From NCBI RefSeq assembly GCF_000711695.1, contig NW_013546988.1, positions 1 to 64,000 on the forward strand: DNA of 64,000 nucleotides, written 5' to 3'. The position numbers and the translations under genes are program-made. The DNA comes from Tilletiaria anomala UBC 951. Taxonomy: Eukaryota; Basidiomycota; Exobasidiomycetes; Georgefischeriales; Tilletiariaceae. Below the pieces are notes generated by a model. The model did no database searches, was not told the DNA's origin, and worked only from the letters and a program-made list of their open reading frames with translations. Positions within the stretch are counted from its first letter, which is position 1. Each line of letters starts with the position of its first letter. Shown piece after piece: positions 48,638 through 58,856 of this stretch.

Positions 48638-51600
48638 ATGGCCTTGCGTTTGAAATCTGGTCGGGAAGAACCTTGGCGATTTTCTCTCGGAGGCATCATG
48701 GACGATCAAATAGAATCCCTGTGGGCTTGGACCGCATCGTTGCCCGGCGCGAGCGCCGATAGCGGCGTCGGCGGCACAGCACAAACCCTTGCTCTTTTGA
48801 CACATTGCAAAGCCGGGGACTATGCGGCGGTCCTGCGCTCAGAGGCAGCGCAAATTATGCTGCAGCCGTTCAAGGAAGATGTGCTTGGGAGGAACGTATC
48901 ATCAACATCGTCCCCCTCTTCTTCAGCTCGTAGGTACGAGCTGGACAAGACTTCTTTGATTCATGTGCCAACCTCCGACGAAGAATTCCAACAAGCCATC
49001 CTCATCACGGCTGCTGCGCTGTCAGCATTTATACAGGCCAATTGGACGGGTCCAGATCTGTCCTTCAGCTCAGCTGAACTGCTAGGCATCCAAGACAAGG
49101 ATGCGAAGGCACAGCTGCACAGTGCTGCAGTCGACGCCTTGCAGTGGCGCGGCGAGCCAGCATACCACCTGTGCAGAGATCCATTCATGCTTGTCTTCGC
49201 AGTAAGGTGGCTCGCAAAGCTATCATTATCCCCAAGTACAAGTGACTCGCCCGATTTGCAACACTTAGCAGCATGGTGGCGCCTACGAGGTGCACTCGTA
49301 CACAACCGTCTGCTCGACGAGCCGGTGCCTTTTGGCGATAGCATCATGCGCGGACCTGAGGGGGCGAGTGAGTTCCTTCTCGAACGCAAGAACAATTCAT
49401 CTTTATCACATCCTCCAAAAGCCAAGCTATGGACGGACGTCCTTGCTCGTCTCGTTCTGGAGCGCGGCCTTGCTCTACAGCGCGGGGGCAGCGGACACAG
49501 TCACGGTCAGGATGCAGGCCAGAGCCCGGGACGAAATCAGACACCTTCAGAGTTGTTTGTCGAAGCAGCTCGCCTGCACGGCTTTGCATACCAGCTCAGT
49601 GGTGCGCTGGGAAAACGAACCAAATGGCAAAAAGAAGACAAGTCTCAGTTGATTCTGCTCGCCAAGTCGCGCGACGATGTCATTCAGAGTGAAGCGGAGG
49701 AGAGGGCTCGTGAAGCTCAAGAGGCCAAGGAGGCAAATGACGCCGCAGTCGCAGAGGAGCAGGGAGTCGATCACGAAAGGAGCGGATGGAAATCACGTTC
49801 CAAGGAAGGGCAGGACAAGTCGATGCCGTCAAATCTGGAGCTCAATGATGATACACTACTCGAGCTGACGCAGTTTACATCGACTGTGATCAGCACCGAC
49901 GGTGGTGAAGACGCTGCTTCTCCGCTTGCGGCTATCGATCCGAATGCACAGCCGCCTCTGTCACCCTTTGACCAGTCCATACTGCTTGCTCTCTCGCTCA
50001 ACATCCGCAACACGTCGCCATCGCACGGCTTGACATCCTCTCAGATTTCAGCATTCGTCCAGCGCGTCCTGCTGCACCCGATGAACTGGTCCGTCTACAC
50101 GATGGCGCTGCTGCTGCGCTCGCGACTGGAGAGCACGCGCACGCGCACGGTGGAGAGGAGCGTGCTCCAACTGCAAGCGCTCGTGGACCAGATGCCGACG
50201 GCTGACTCGAGCGTCTCAGAGCGCTTGCGCTTCTTCTTCAGCATTGACCTTCCACCGCGCTGGGAGCTGCAGGCCGAACTGGGCAAGCGCTACGCTGCAC
50301 TCGGCGTCGTGCGGAGCGCCTTGGAGATTTACAGCGCTATCGAGATGTGGGAGGAAGCGGTGCTCTGTCTCGGCAGCTTGGGCAGGCATGAGGAGGGCAG
50401 GGAAGTGGTGAGGGATCTGCTTGAAGGCAGAAAGGTCGAGGTCGGCGAAGCGCTGGTCAGGCGGAAACAGATGGAGCAGTCGGAGGGAGTAAGCGGGACA
50501 AGCAAGGGCACCGCACGCACACGCATGGGAGCAGCTAGGCTTGCGAAGCTCTGGTGCCTACTTGGTGACCTGGAGCCCGCATCTGCGCTGGAACACTACA
50601 AGCAAGCATGGTCCGTCTCGGGGTCTTCCTCCGCTCGCGCAGCTCGTTCGCTCGGCGGCATCTACTTCAGCTCGCAGCAGTACGCGCAGACGATCGATTG
50701 GCTCCGTCGGGCGCTGGCGATCAATCCACTGTTCTCGCGTAGCTGGTTCGTCCTCGGCTGCGCATACATGCGCGAAGAGAGTTGGCAGCTGGCGGCAGGG
50801 TGTTTCAGGCGCTGTACCAGCTTGGACGACGAAGATGGAGAGAGCTGGAACAACCTCGCGAGCTGCTATTTGAGGATGGGCGTGGAGGGTGGAAGCAAGA
50901 AAGGTGGTGTGAGAAAGCGAAGAGCTCAGGATGCCAGCAAGGTGACGAACGGCACTGCGCTGCCTTTGCTCGATGAAGAGGCAAACGATGGGCTGGACGC
51001 TCTAACGCTCGAAGATGAGAACGACACCGAAGACGACGAGGAGGATGAGCCATCACGGGTTTCTTCGGCACGAAAGGCCGACACGTCGTACGCGTTGCGC
51101 AAGCTTGCGCACCGCGCGTTGGAGCAATCACTCAAGTTCTCACGCGACTCGTGGCGAGTGTGGTACAACTACATGGTCGTCTCCATCGATGTTGGTGAGC
51201 TGCGCGAGGCAGCGCGCGCTCTGGGCCGCGTCGTTGAGATCCGCTGTGCCAGGTCGGCCGCGGACGCCGGCGAGAAGGGCGGCGCAGACGCCGTCGACTT
51301 TGATGTGCTGGACCGGCTGGTGGATGCCGTCACGCGCGGAGGTGCATCTTCTGCTGTTGTTACCGATGGCGCAGGCGCCGCACAGGGTTACGCACAAGCG
51401 CAAGAACAAGAAGACCCAAACGCGGCGCGCAACCTGCTGCGCGCCATCGAGCTGCTCTTCAGCGGCACGCTGCTGGCGCGCGTACATGACAGCGCACGGC
51501 TGTGGCGCGTGTACGCGCGGCTGCAGATGTACAAGGGAGCGTACCGCGCGTACCTGGAGGCTGAGCTGCAAGCATGGAAGTGCGCGCGAGCCGATGCGGG

Positions 51601-51898
51601 CGAAGACGCGGCGGCGCTGGATAAGGCGCGCTGGCTACAGGGCGTCGAGGAACTGCAGGAGCTCGTGGAGGTTATGGAGAACCTGGGGCCCAGGCCGGCG
51701 AAGGTCAGGGGCCCGCTTGCGCTGACGCAAGAGGGAGGCAGCAAGGAGGATGAGGAAGCGGAGGAGGCGATGCCTGATTGGAAGTTCAAGGCGCGCTCGC
51801 TCGTGCGTGGATACATGGCCAGGACGAAGGAGGCGTTCGAGGACGCGCCTGAATGGGATCGGCTGGTCCAGATGAGGAACGGGCTGCGTGGAGCATAG
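48638..51898 (+). CDS. EMW1: TTC27/Emw1-family TPR protein
   Basis: Tetratricopeptide protein related to human TTC27 and yeast Emw1, which is linked to cell-wall integrity. A single exon gives about 1086 residues, intronless unlike most neighbours. The N-terminal half is helical (MDDQIESLWAW, LLTHCKAGDYAAVLRSEA). The conserved block is FFSIDLPPRWELQAELGKRY, then ALEIYSAIEMWEEAVLCLGS, and LWCLLGDLEPASALEHYKQA. TPR units follow: SARAARSLGGIYFSSQQY, ALAINPLFSRSWFVLGCAYM, and CTSLDDEDGESWNNLASCYL. After an acidic insert (LTLEDENDTEDDEEDEPS) comes ALEQSLKFSRDSWRVWYNYM, also a family hallmark. An acidic/Lys-rich insert also lies near 360-420. The start is the first in-frame ATG at 48638; a second Met 20 codons later is possible. 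Confidence 0.9.
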   Translation: MALRLKSGREEPWRFSLGGIMDDQIESLWAWTASLPGASADSGVGGTAQTLALLTHCKAGDYAAVLRSEAAQIMLQPFKEDVLGRNVSSTSSPSSSARRYELDKTSLIHVPTSDEEFQQAILITAAALSAFIQANWTGPDLSFSSAELLGIQDKDAKAQLHSAAVDALQWRGEPAYHLCRDPFMLVFAVRWLAKLSLSPSTSDSPDLQHLAAWWRLRGALVHNRLLDEPVPFGDSIMRGPEGASEFLLERKNNSSLSHPPKAKLWTDVLARLVLERGLALQRGGSGHSHGQDAGQSPGRNQTPSELFVEAARLHGFAYQLSGALGKRTKWQKEDKSQLILLAKSRDDVIQSEAEERAREAQEAKEANDAAVAEEQGVDHERSGWKSRSKEGQDKSMPSNLELNDDTLLELTQFTSTVISTDGGEDAASPLAAIDPNAQPPLSPFDQSILLALSLNIRNTSPSHGLTSSQISAFVQRVLLHPMNWSVYTMALLLRSRLESTRTRTVERSVLQLQALVDQMPTADSSVSERLRFFFSIDLPPRWELQAELGKRYAALGVVRSALEIYSAIEMWEEAVLCLGSLGRHEEGREVVRDLLEGRKVEVGEALVRRKQMEQSEGVSGTSKGTARTRMGAARLAKLWCLLGDLEPASALEHYKQAWSVSGSSSARAARSLGGIYFSSQQYAQTIDWLRRALAINPLFSRSWFVLGCAYMREESWQLAAGCFRRCTSLDDEDGESWNNLASCYLRMGVEGGSKKGGVRKRRAQDASKVTNGTALPLLDEEANDGLDALTLEDENDTEDDEEDEPSRVSSARKADTSYALRKLAHRALEQSLKFSRDSWRVWYNYMVVSIDVGELREAARALGRVVEIRCARSAADAGEKGGADAVDFDVLDRLVDAVTRGGASSAVVTDGAGAAQGYAQAQEQEDPNAARNLLRAIELLFSGTLLARVHDSARLWRVYARLQMYKGAYRAYLEAELQAWKCARADAGEDAAALDKARWLQGVEELQELVEVMENLGPRPAKVRGPLALTQEGGSKEDEEAEEAMPDWKFKARSLVRGYMARTKEAFEDAPEWDRLVQMRNGLRGA

Positions 51899-52568
51899 GA
51901 TTGTGTAATCGAGCAACATCGGCGCAAGTAGTCCGTTGGGCATCCCACTGCAACGCGGTTGCCGCTCCCCTGTCCACATGAGTGTCGGACATGCCTTTTG
52001 TGCGCGCCCTGTTGTGCGACGAGCGTCCGTGAGGTTCAGAGGGCAGCTGCACAGACATGCGATCCACTACATGCGTCCTATGTACACCTCACTCGCACGC
52101 GGACATGCGTAGTGCCATGTGCTTTCCTCTTGTACAAGCGCAAGGACCGTCAGCCGCAGTGCGTGCTACTGGTACTGCTTCAGCTGCCTTCCTGCCATGC
52201 TTCTATGAGATGCGAGAGTCCTGTATGCCTGTATGGGTACCATCGCGTCGAAGCTGAAGGCGGAACGACATGTGAAGATGATGAAGCGTGTGCTTGGTGG
52301 CGGTAAGCTGCATGTAATATAGTTCAAGAGGCGAATACAGCAAGGCTGAAGCAATTAATGGGTGCATGTATGTTCGGGGTTTGTGCTTGCGTTTGTGGTG
52401 AGCTTGGACGGAGAGAGCTGGCCAATGGGGAAAGCGGAGAAGACCCTGTAGGACAGGAAGGGTGAATGGCTCGATTCATACCAAGGATGAGCACCTCACA
52501 GGTGAATATACCATTAGTCCACCATGCATGGTCACGTGATCATCTCGCTCCTTCACGACACTTTCAAT

Positions 52569-52606
52569 CGATCATCTGCTTTCCAATCGATCACTCGCTT
52601 TTCGAT
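52569..52606. repeat. Degenerate 19-bp tandem pair (CGATCA-containing)
   Basis: Two adjacent 19-nt units, each starting CGATCA and followed by a T/C-rich tail, with related partial units on both sides (GATCATCTCGCT upstream, TGATTGATCA downstream). Function is unknown. Confidence 0.45.
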
Positions 52607-53860
52607 TGATTGATCAGCTGGATGGGTTGGGACGAGAGAGAGTCAAAACGAGATATGTCCGGTCTGAGACTCCCCTGAGATTTGCGGTGCATCAATTGGG
52701 ACTGGTTGCTCGACCTGCGACCCCGCATGTCGCGAGCCAGGGCACAGGGCACAAAGCAAAATTTGTTTCATACCTGGTCAAAAGGGCGCCACACAGACCA
52801 GTTGAGGGCACGGAGCCTCCGAGAGCTTGAAAGTTTAGTCTCGCTCTTTTTGCGATGCGCCACCCTTTCACCGCTTTCACCAAAGCACGTAAGAGCAAAA
52901 CGGACGATCCCTGCCGTGATGATTTCCTTCCAGCAGAACAAGACAGTCAAGGGTTAGCCACAACCCCCACGGTGCCTGACTGCTCGCTACCGGCGGTTTC
53001 AGTCTCCGAAACTTGCCGAGATACATAGTGCCCACGGACATGGATGCAACGTTGAGTCTTTCCTTGAGATCACGGGCCTGGCACACCTGGCTGCATGGCT
53101 TTTCTATTTATGCTTCTTGCGGCGTCAGCTTTGGAACTGCCACGTGCCAGGACACTCTAGGATTCCACCCCAGGTCTTGCATGCTTTGCCTTTGGGGGAA
53201 ACTTTTGCCTTTTAAAGCCTAGGGGAATGAATGGATGGAGGCTAGAGTCTAGACTTTGGAAAGTAGTGTGCAGTATGCAGCGGAAAGTTCCTGATCTGAA
53301 AATTAGCGCACTTGCGGGACAAGGTGCGACTTACACGTGCGTCTCGCCATGTTTTGCTCCATTCGAATTACACGCCAGAGGCACAGTCTACCGTATTCGT
53401 TGGCTACAAATTCATGATACTCGTACATACATTTTCGGCTGTGATCGGCCTTCTTGACAAGCACGCTTCCAAAGTTTAACCCTACGGCACCACACTAGAC
53501 CTCTTTGTTCGGGGCTATGTACTAGAGCTCACCTTCGGCCACCAAGCAGTACGAGTATCCCATGTGCTGAAAGCGAATCCAGCTCGACGTCGCCTCCAAT
53601 ACCTTCCAGGGTCCTCTGCCCAATTGCACAATTGAAAATGAAGCCAATCCTGACGTTCCGATGAGATTTGCAGAGTGTTACAGCTGCTTCAAGCGTCTCA
53701 GCGAAGAAGCAAGCTAGAGCAAGTTGCAGAGTAGACTAGTGTTCGGCAATTGTCGATCGTCGTTCTGTGCGTGCCCAGCGTCCTAGATGGATACATACCT
53801 ACACGCATACGTATGTAGCCGTTATGTACATGAATTGTACATTGTATCGTCGAGTGCGCT

Positions 53861-53877
53861 CTGTCTGTCTGTCTGTC
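53861..53877. repeat. CTGT microsatellite
   Basis: Four CTGT units in the gene-free block. Simple sequence without further context. Confidence 0.55.
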
Positions 53878-54622
53878 CATCTGGCTACCCTACATACGGT
53901 AGAGCTCATGCTCATGGCGATCGTCAAATCGGGGCCTTGTCGCCTTCACAGTCCTTGATCGCTCCACATCATCTTTGAATACTATTGGATGCAAATAGGC
54001 GATAGCCACTAGTGTGCAGCTATCGGCAGCTATTGTATTTCCTGTTTTGTAACCTTGCCTGAGGCATGAGATGATGACAGGGACTCGACCTGCCTCTGCC
54101 GTTTCATTCCTCCTGCCCTGTGAATACCCGCAAATCTCTACGGAAATTGGTTCTGAGATTGAAGATACATCCTGCATACGTATCCCCCTTTGCCCAGTCT
54201 GTTCAGCTAGATGAGTTCGTGGAGTTGTATGGGACGATTGAGATCATCTTGCATTGTAGAGTTTGGGATGCATATCAAGGTCACGGTGCTCATCGCATCC
54301 TCATACGTGCGACTGTTTCCGAGCACGAACTTTGTAATCATCATCTGGGTCGTTTTCTGTGACAATAATCTGCTCTTTCTTCATTGACAAATCTTCAAAG
54401 TCATCGCAGCAACGTCTGTCCATCCATCCAACCTGACCCGTTCCAAGACAAGGTGAAGCGGTGAATTCCAGCATCCCATCGAACGCTCGCAGCACTTTCA
54501 GCTGGGTTCTGATTGTGTTGAAATAAGTTCGAGGGAGTGGCCACCGAAAAAAAAAGGAAGCGGGTGGAAAAAGCGCGCGCGGGGGCAATCAACTGGCGCC
54601 ACAGGAGCAGTGTTTGCCTTAA

Positions 54623-55405
54623 CCCCCGCTAGCCTGCATCCTTACACACTCCGACCGACTATTGGTCGTCCCATCCACAAGGTCCTCGTCTTGGCCACAT
54701 CCACCCATCCGTCCTTTCATCCTTCGCAACGTAGAGCGCCGAACCCTGCCCACGTCATCCAAGCTGGCGCAGACATCCGTACTCCGCAGCCTGCCCTCAG
54801 CGGCACTGGCTCACACACACTCGCCCTTATCGACCGACACGCGTCTAACCAGCGGCGGCGGCAGCTACGCCGAAACCCACGCAGTGCTCGCAGCAGCGGG
54901 GACATCACCCTCAGCAGCAGCAGCTGCTGCTGCTGCATCCGCATTTGCGCTCTTTCCGCCTCTCTTGTCGCCAAGGGAGGAATTGCTACGGTCACCTTTA
55001 TCTGCAGCAGAAGGAGCAGCATCCACGACGACTGCGGACGCGGCTGGTCCAGGTCGACTTGCAGCACCTACTCCCTCATCCAAAGGCTCAACTAGCATTT
55101 CCTCGCACGCTAACGACCAAGATCTGTCGTGCCTGTCCGCTGCTGGGCTCTTGAGCAGCGCCTGGTCATCTTCTAGCCTCGTCGGACCCGCATCGGCTGG
55201 CCGCTCCTCGCAGTCGACGCTGCAACCTCCACCTTCACCGGCATCTGCATCTGCAGCAGGTCGTCTCAGCTGGTCTGATTCGTCCAGCAGGCCAGGTCTT
55301 CCTGGTGGCTGCAGAGCATACGCAGGAAACGAGGGACAGCAGGGGAAGCAAATTATCGAGGCTGAGAACGAGCCTGTAATCGGAGAAGGAGGAGCAACGG
55401 TCGCA
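54623..55405 (+). other. ATG-free open frame continuous with the zinc-finger regulator
   Basis: This 261-codon stretch is stop-free and in the same frame as the downstream CDS; it is bounded by a TAA at 54620. It contains no ATG in any frame. The encoded sequence looks protein-like, for example FALFPPLLSPREELLRSPLS and KQIIEAENEPVIGEGGATV, with a poly-Ala run. It may be translated from a near-cognate codon, be joined to an upstream exon that I could not locate, or be an untranslated leader under selection against ATG. Confidence 0.5.
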
Positions 55406-58400
55406 ATGGCGACTTCAGATATGGACGTCGGGTCACCAGATTCGCAGGCCTCAAGCGGGTCCCTGGAAGATGCAACCTCCAAGTGGCCCACCGACCTTTC
55501 CTCCGCCTTGGGCAGCGCAGCTGCTGACCAGTCCAAGAGTTCAGCCGGCAAGGCCGCCTCCGGGCGCTTTTCATGCCATGTCTGCGGCCAGGCGTTCCAG
55601 CGCAAGAACGGCCTCTCGCGGCATATGCGCTCGCACACGGGCGAGAAGCCGTTCGCATGCACGTTCTGCAAGTTCAAATCCACTCGCACCGATTCGCTGC
55701 AGAGGCATATGAAGCTCCATCTCAACCAGGACAACGAGCCTAGCGCGCAGCAGGTCGGACCCGGAGGTGTCAGCATGAGTGACGCGGCCAACCTCATGGC
55801 CATGGCCATTTCGGGGCGCGACATGTATGGCCCGCCGGCCAGTCTGCCGCAGCTGGGAGGAGGGGGCCCAGGCGGGTATGACAGCCCGTACGGTCACACC
55901 ACCACCAACAAGAACAACAAGAACAAGAACAACAACAACAACAATAGCACCAGCGTGCCGCCTAACTTCGGCGCGCAATCGGTCGCCTCGCGCTTCATGC
56001 GCCGCCAGACGCAGCCGCAGCTCAGCAGCATCAGCACGAACCTGCCCGGCAGTTTCGGCGGAAAGGCCGGGCGCAACTCCGTCAGCACAGAGTCCGGCGG
56101 CAGCCGCAGTACGTTGTCTGCTGGTGGTGCGACGCCTTCCGCGCATCTCGGGCGCTCGTCGGCCTCAATCGCTTCTCAGCCCCCCTCAGCCCTGCTTAGT
56201 AATGCTGCAGCTGGGAACACGACATTCGACATGTCCGGGACTCCTCTTTCCGGTGCGTGCGGCATTCTGTTACGGCGGTACCTTTATTGCACGCTTCTGT
56301 CATGCTGACTTGTCACTGCTCTCTCCCGTTCTGCATCCGCTCTGCGTCCCTCTTTAGTTGGGTCCATGCCTCCACCGCCACCCGCCATTGGATCGCATCA
56401 TCGCGCAGTCTGGAATTCGCAGAAGCACGACGAAGCACACGGCCTGATGATCCCTCCACCTCGACTCGCCTCCACACCCGGCGGGCCGCCGGGGTACCAG
56501 GATGCCTCTTCATACGCGCTGCCGTCGATGGAGGGTTTCCCAGCGACCGAGCGCTTCGATTTCGGCAGGCTGTTCTCGCCCGGCCTCAACGACGAGACTA
56601 ATCTAGGTTTTGGGTCGTACATTACGCAAGCCGCCAGCATCTTCTCGCCCGCTCGCAACATCTCCATGGCAGAACAGCAGGAGCAGAGCATCCATGGCTT
56701 TAGCGTAAGCGGCCTTGGTGCTACTGGGCCAGGTGCAGGCCCCAGCTCCGAGGTTGTCGGCTCAGGGCATTTCGGAACTCTCCCGACGCCGTCCTCACCG
56801 CCGCCCTCGAACCGGCATCTATCATTGTTCGTCAAAAACTTCAACAAGCATCTTCCCTTCATCCACACCCCGACCATCCCACGGCTGTACGAGGACATCC
56901 TCGACGTGAATGGCATGCTCAAGACGACCAACCAGGCGAAACAGATCGACGGACTTAAGCCCTGTACCGAGGACCTGCTCCGCGCCATGGCCATCGTCGG
57001 TGCCAATTATGACGGCATGGCGGACTCAGCAGCGTACCAGTTCGCCGCGGGCGGCGACGCCCGGGGTGCAGGTGGTGCGCATGGAATTCATAGCAACGGA
57101 AACGGCGCAAGCGAACGCGGCGCTGATTGGTATGGCGCAGGCGAGCTCAAAGCGAAGTTGCTAGGAGACTTCGCGGACAATCCTCCCAGCACGACGCGCG
57201 CTACGTTCTCATTCAACGAGGCTGGCGCAGACCTTGAAAAGGAATTCTTGGCGGAACCGACGCTGCTGCGCCGTGCGCAATCGCTTGCGCTCGTGCAATT
57301 CGTCAGCTTGTTCAGCAAGAGCAGGCCACATCAGAATCACGCGCGACTCTTGCACGGTGCTCTGATCACGGTGCGTCGGCAATTCTAGCGTAGCTGTTCT
57401 CGCGCCGCTTTGGATACTGACTTCATGATGTCCATTTTGTCTTTGGGTCTCTCAGATTGGGCGAGAATTGTTACAAGAGACGCAGCACCGGGAGAATCTG
57501 GCGCGACAACGCTCACAGCGCTCAAGTCTGTTTTCCGAGCATGAGAAATGGCGCGAATGGGTCCGGCGAGCAGAGCGTAAGCGGACCCTCTGGGCTATTT
57601 CCGTGTGCGATGTGCTCCAGAGCATACTCTTCCACGTCCCACCCTGGCTTTCCGCGTCCGAGCTCGGCTCTCTCGAAGTGGGTGACCTTGGCGACGAGTC
57701 TCTATGGGAGGCGACATCGGCCAGTGAGTGGCAGGCAATGAAGGGAACGCTACCCAATCAGCCCCTGGAACACGACAGCCTGTCCAAACGCTCCTTCACC
57801 ATCCGCAACCTTGTTCGTTCGCTCCTCGAAGTCTCGGAAGACCCAAGCCAGGCGGCTCTCGGCGTCGAAAGATCAAATGCCTCGGCTCGGATGGACCCAG
57901 CATCCAAGTTGGACTCGCTCGGCCCCTGTGCCAAATTCTCGGCCATTGTCGCCCTTTGCGGCCATGCTGTCGAAGTAGGCCGCATGGATTATGCTTCGCG
58001 ACACCAGCTGCGCCAACAAGCAGGCCTGCCGCATATCCCTATTCGCGACAATCATGGGCAAGCGGTCTCACAAGCGCAGAGCGCACTTGGCTCTTTCAGC
58101 GAGGAGGATCTTGCAAGCTTCCAGTACGACGTCGGTGAGCTGGACACCAAGTTGATCCTCGAAGCGAACAAGATCGACAATGGCCTGCAGCGCTGGTTTG
58201 CCAAGGCCGGCTTCAGTCAAAGTGTCGGCGGATCGAGGCCGTGTGTGACAGAAACGACGGCGTTCTACTACGCAGCGCAGCACTATGTCCTGCAACTGAG
58301 GCAGCGCGTCGCGCAATCATTACCTTGGGATGGGATTTCAGCACTCGATGGCCCGGGAGGCTCTGAATTTGCCTTCCTCGAGGGTGGAGCCGGGAATGGC

Positions 58401-58688
58401 GTCAACCTTCTTTCGGCCGTCTCCCGCGGTAACGGCCACAACAGCTTGAATACCATCCTCAACCTGATTTCCGCTGATGCGGCCACGCCTAATTCGCCGG
58501 ACGACGTCATGCGCCTCATCGTCCGAATAAGGCGCTCTCTCAAATCCATCGATGGTGGTGCTGCGCTCCTCGACTACCTTGGCACGCCACTTCTCACAGA
58601 ATGCGCCATGGAGTGGGGTCAAGGGAAAGACTTTGAACCCGATGTCGACGGCGCAACGTTCTTGGGCTTCTTCCCCCGCTTGCGATGA
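55406..58688 (+). CDS. C2H2 zinc-finger transcription factor with Fungal_trans domain
   Basis: Nuclear regulator. Exons 55406-56252, 56358-57370 and 57456-58688 (introns of 105 and 85 nt, phases 1 and 0) give about 1030 residues from the first ATG. Two tandem C2H2 fingers lie at about 55-105: CHVCGQAFQRKNGLSRHMRSH, shown here by its Cys pair CHVC and His pair HMRSH, the linker TGEKPF, then CTFC with HMKLH. A Ser/Gly-rich stretch with an Asn/Lys repeat follows, then a Fungal_trans-type middle-homology region starting LSLFVKNFNKHLPFIHTPT, with LLRAMAIVGANYDGM, LVQFVSLFSKSRPHQNHARL, and RKRTLWAISVCDVLQSILF. The C2H2 plus Fungal_trans combination is known in fungi; the target genes cannot be inferred. 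The start is uncertain because the frame is open and ATG-free for 261 codons upstream. The 3' end lies 168 bp from the convergent PROPPIN gene. Confidence 0.82.
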
Positions 58689-58856
58689 CACCTCCTATGA
58701 CCGGGCTTTTGCCAATCGCTTTTCATTGCATTATCGCTCACAAATGCAGCTGCTTTTGTATATATCTGTATTACAGTAGAAATGGGGGACTGAGTGTTGA
58801 ATGCTCGCGAAACCAGGCGAAGACAGTGCTGTGCTCTACGTCGTATGTGGTTGGTT

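Larger units (their letters stand above)
51899..54622. other. 2.7-kb gene-free region
   Basis: No coding content is recognised. It contains a TCACGTGA octamer near 52532-52539, a degenerate 19-bp tandem pair at 52569-52606 and a CTGT microsatellite at 53861-53877. From 54271 rightward no ATG occurs on the plus strand until 55406; see the zinc-finger regulator. Confidence 0.4.

Noticed and set aside
54865-55824. 319-codon open frame on the minus strand opposite the zinc-finger gene
   Set aside because: It lies wholly antisense to Ser/Ala-rich GC-rich coding sequence, where reverse frames stay open by composition. The zinc fingers and phase-correct splicing support the plus strand.
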